Below are positions 62,213 through 64,000 of a DNA stretch of 64,000 nt, piece by piece. The notes under the pieces were generated by a model. That model was not told where the DNA came from. It did no database searches and saw nothing but the letters and a program-made list of their open reading frames with translations. The position numbers and the translations under genes are program-made. Location of the stretch: assembly GCF_923081025.1 (NCBI RefSeq), contig NZ_CAKLPZ010000003.1, positions 248,001 to 312,000 on the forward strand, given 5' to 3'. The stretch comes from Neolewinella maritima (GTDB lineage: Bacteria; Bacteroidota; Bacteroidia; Chitinophagales; Saprospiraceae). Numbering within the stretch: the stretch's first letter is position 1; the number at the start of each line of letters is the position of its first letter.

Positions 62213-62989
62213 TCACTCCGTGGCATCCAGAATGACCTTGACTGTCTCCTCTGGCTGATCCCACATCGGGAAGTGTCCGCTGTGCTCAAACCAATGCATC
62301 CTTGCTTTGGGGAAGGCTGCCATCGCGCGGTCCGCCTGTTGCGGTAAACACAGCCGATCCTTGCGGCCCCAGCCGATAACGACCGGTGCAGATGTGTTCG
62401 CAGGACCCTCCTGCATTGGGCCTTTGGCGAGATCCTTCACGAGCGAACCTACGGTACGCGTGTCCGCCAATGATTTTAGTTCGCGCGCGACGAATGCGGG
62501 ATCGAGCGCCCATGGCCTCGCGGAGAGCTGGGCCATAAGCGCGGTTCGGCCTGCAACATTTCCGGTGATCGCAGGAAGCGCCGGTCGCAGCGCGCGAACC
62601 AAAGCAAGCGATGCCGTTATGGTGGCGTTGAAGAAGGTACGCTCCCACCCCTGCCAAAAGCCACCCGGATCTAGCGCGACGACCGCACCGGCACGGCCGC
62701 GCCTAGCCATCTCCAGCACCAGGCGAGCGCCCAGAGAGCTGCCGACCATATCGACACCTGTGAGGTTCTCCGCTTCAAGCCAATCGTCCAGGCTACGCGC
62801 CAGCCCGTCAAACGTGCCGCTATCGGCCTCTTCGGGTGACTGCCCATGGGCTGGCAGGTCTAGGGCGATTACATCTCTGGCCTCAGCAAGCGCGGGCGAG
62901 ATTGTGTCCCACGAGCGGCAGGTTGCCCCCAGCCCGTGGACAAGCAGGAGGGGTTTTCCGCGCCCTGCGCGCGTGTGGAATATGGTCAT
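62213..62989 (-). CDS. Alpha/beta hydrolase
   Basis: A 258-residue hydrolase. HGLGATCRSWD is the oxyanion-hole strand, GSSLGA holds the nucleophile Ser (GxSxG), GRKDRLCLP the Asp and HSGHFPMWDQPEE the His of the triad. The substrate is unknown; esterase, lactonase or dehalogenase-type activities are usual for the family. It is high in GC and codes in a way unlike the AT-rich neighbours, resembling alphaproteobacterial proteins, so it was probably acquired. The gene stands alone on the minus strand, between the XRE remnant and IS3 fragments. Confidence 0.85.
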   Translation of the reverse strand: MTIFHTRAGRGKPLLLVHGLGATCRSWDTISPALAEARDVIALDLPAHGQSPEEADSGTFDGLARSLDDWLEAENLTGVDMVGSSLGARLVLEMARRGRAGAVVALDPGGFWQGWERTFFNATITASLALVRALRPALPAITGNVAGRTALMAQLSARPWALDPAFVARELKSLADTRTVGSLVKDLAKGPMQEGPANTSAPVVIGWGRKDRLCLPQQADRAMAAFPKARMHWFEHSGHFPMWDQPEETVKVILDATE

Positions 62990-63044
62990 GTGAACTAAAC
63001 GCCTTGCAACGGCTTAATGTGCATTCGGCCCGCCTCCGTCTGTT

Positions 63045-63718
63045 TTGCCGAGTGAACCGCCAAGAACGGACAGTGGGGGCTGTGGTCGAGGGGGGGTGGC
63101 CGAGGCCCTGCCCGACGACCCGGTCGCGCTCAAGCGCCTCGTCGCCGAGGCCCGCGCCGAGGCGTTCGCCCTGCGGACGCTCGTACGGGTCGTCGAGGAG
63201 GACACCGGGATCGACGCGCTAAGATAGCCCGTTGCCGGGCGGCCAACGAAGTAAGGCGCGCTCACCCGGACATCGGACTGGGCCGCATATGCGGTTGGCT
63301 CGGCTACACCCGGCAGGCGTACTACGCACAGGGGCGCCGCGCCTGACGCCGCGCCGCCGAGGACGCGATCGTCCTCGCGCTCGTTGCCAAGCGGCGCGGC
63401 GCGGTAGGGCCGCGGCTCGGGACCCGCAAGCTCCACGGCCTCATCGCCGACGACCTGCGGGCCGCCGGGATCCGGTGCGGTCGCGATCGGCTCTTCGACG
63501 TCCTGCGGGCCGCCGGCCAGCTCGTCGCCCAACTGCGCGCGCGCCGCCCCCGCACGACCGACTCGTCGCGGTGGCTGCGGCGGTGGCCCGATCGGCGCGC
63601 CGGCCTCGCGGCCGCGGCGCGCTTCGAGCCCGCGCCCGAGCGGCTCTGGGTCGCCGACGTCACCTACGTGCGGCTCGCGGTCACCGCGGCGCGGCCCGGG
63701 GGAGGGGTCACGACATGA
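63045..63718 (+). pseudogene. IS3-family transposase remnant (orfA end and orfB start)
   Basis: Frame 0 from 63045 to 63227 ends with LKRLVAEARAEAFALRTLVRVVEED, like the leucine-zipper part of IS3 orfA. In the -1 frame the sequence then reads ANEVRRAHPDIGLGRICGWLGYTRQAYYA, a TGA, then AIVLALVAKRRGAVGPRLGTRKLHGLI and LWVADVTYVRL, an orfB start with the first catalytic Asp. The rest of orfB is missing. The -1 change between orfA and orfB fits the IS3 frameshift; the TGA kills it. The base composition is very GC-rich. Confidence 0.75.
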
Positions 63719-63799
63719 CCCCTCCCCTTAAAAGCGCTACCATTGATAACAAGTAAAATTTGGCTGACCTAGCTACTCTTAGCTACACAGGATCAGCCT

Positions 63800-64000
63800 G
63801 AAAAATCAAAATTAGCTTCGCTGCTGCCTTCGGCGGTTACCGAGGCCCAGATCGCTTTTGCTTTGTGGCAGGCCGAACAGGGTACGCGGGTCGAGAAGAT
63901 CTGCCGTAAGCTGGCGATCAGCCCGGCTACCTTCTACAACTGAAAGAAGTAGTATGGCGGCATGGGCGTTCCGGAACTACTATGGCGGTTACGGGGGCGT
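63800..64000 (+). pseudogene. IS3-family orfA remnant with two stop codons
   Basis: Read from about 63800, the frame gives SLLPSAVTEAQIAFALWQAEQGTRVEKICRKLAISPATFYN, then TGA, KK, TAG, then YGGMGVPELLWRLRGR to the window end. The usual orfA has TFYNWKKKYGGLGV, so Trp (TGG) became TGA and Lys (AAG) became TAG. No ATG start is visible. The sequence is not the same IS3 type as the fragment at 63045. Confidence 0.65.

Noticed and set aside
63232..63756. A 174-codon Arg-rich plus-strand frame
   Set aside because: Its translation is almost only Arg, Pro, Ala and Gly, typical of an out-of-frame read of GC-rich IS3 sequence; the true orfB relic is in another frame.

Overview
The window is a piece of a GC-rich Bacteroidota chromosome, most likely from the Saprospiria (Lewinella/Haliscomenobacter-like). 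Signs of this are -7 promoter boxes of the TAnnTTTG type, no recognisable Shine-Dalgarno sequences, many LxxC lipoproteins, a protein with SprB/PKD-type repeats and a C-terminal type IX secretion sorting domain, a CarboxypepD-reg/TonB-type outer-membrane receptor, an exbB-X-exbD-exbD operon, and an iodotyrosine-deiodinase-like nitroreductase resembling the Haliscomenobacter enzyme. The assignment is inference from gene content; there is no rRNA in the window.

Bases 1-55,700 are core chromosome, densely packed with genes on both strands. In order: a partial membrane protein, a DUF4837 lipoprotein, recX, a small MscS-type channel, an RluB/RsuA-type pseudouridine synthase, an outer-membrane beta-barrel protein, ytxJ and a nucleoside phosphorylase, and an inward-rectifier-type K+ channel. 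Then a tetR-tolC-hlyD-RND efflux operon; ruvX and def; a four-helix-bundle protein; a viroplasmin/RNase H protein and tatD; tRNA-Ser(GGA); and the exb energiser operon. Next come an MFS sugar porter with a DUF1080 lipoprotein, a glycosyltransferase with a DUF2461 protein, an ABC exporter, the giant PKD adhesin-like protein, argH, an iodotyrosine deiodinase homologue, an outer-membrane receptor, a Tricorn-like protease, slyD-type FKBP, an M20 dipeptidase, diadenylate cyclase cdaA, an OmpH/Skp-like protein, an EamA transporter, nspC, a Wzi/RemB-like barrel, a ferredoxin, a DksA/TraR-like protein, a gamma carbonic anhydrase, a phosphopantetheinyl transferase, a WD40 protein and gcvP.

Bases 55,800-64,000 are accessory. 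A Bacteroidota-type tyrosine recombinase is followed by direct repeats, AT-rich orphan lipoprotein genes, a degenerate 32-39 bp tandem hairpin repeat split by an IS1182-family insertion sequence, a decayed XRE regulator, an alpha/beta hydrolase that looks foreign, and two IS3-family remnants carrying stop codons.

The most unusual feature of the core region is its small dispersed repeats. One is a 20-bp GC-rich element (sense-strand pattern NCGCACCNGCGNNCNCGCCC) seen 12 times, usually just upstream of start codons or inside protein linkers, and nearly always co-oriented with the gene. Others are TTAGGGG-rich islands, arrays of GC hairpins separated by GTAGAC, long CACGGATTACGCG palindromes between convergent genes, and a bulged hairpin with a conserved loop present at two distant sites with a covarying closing base pair.
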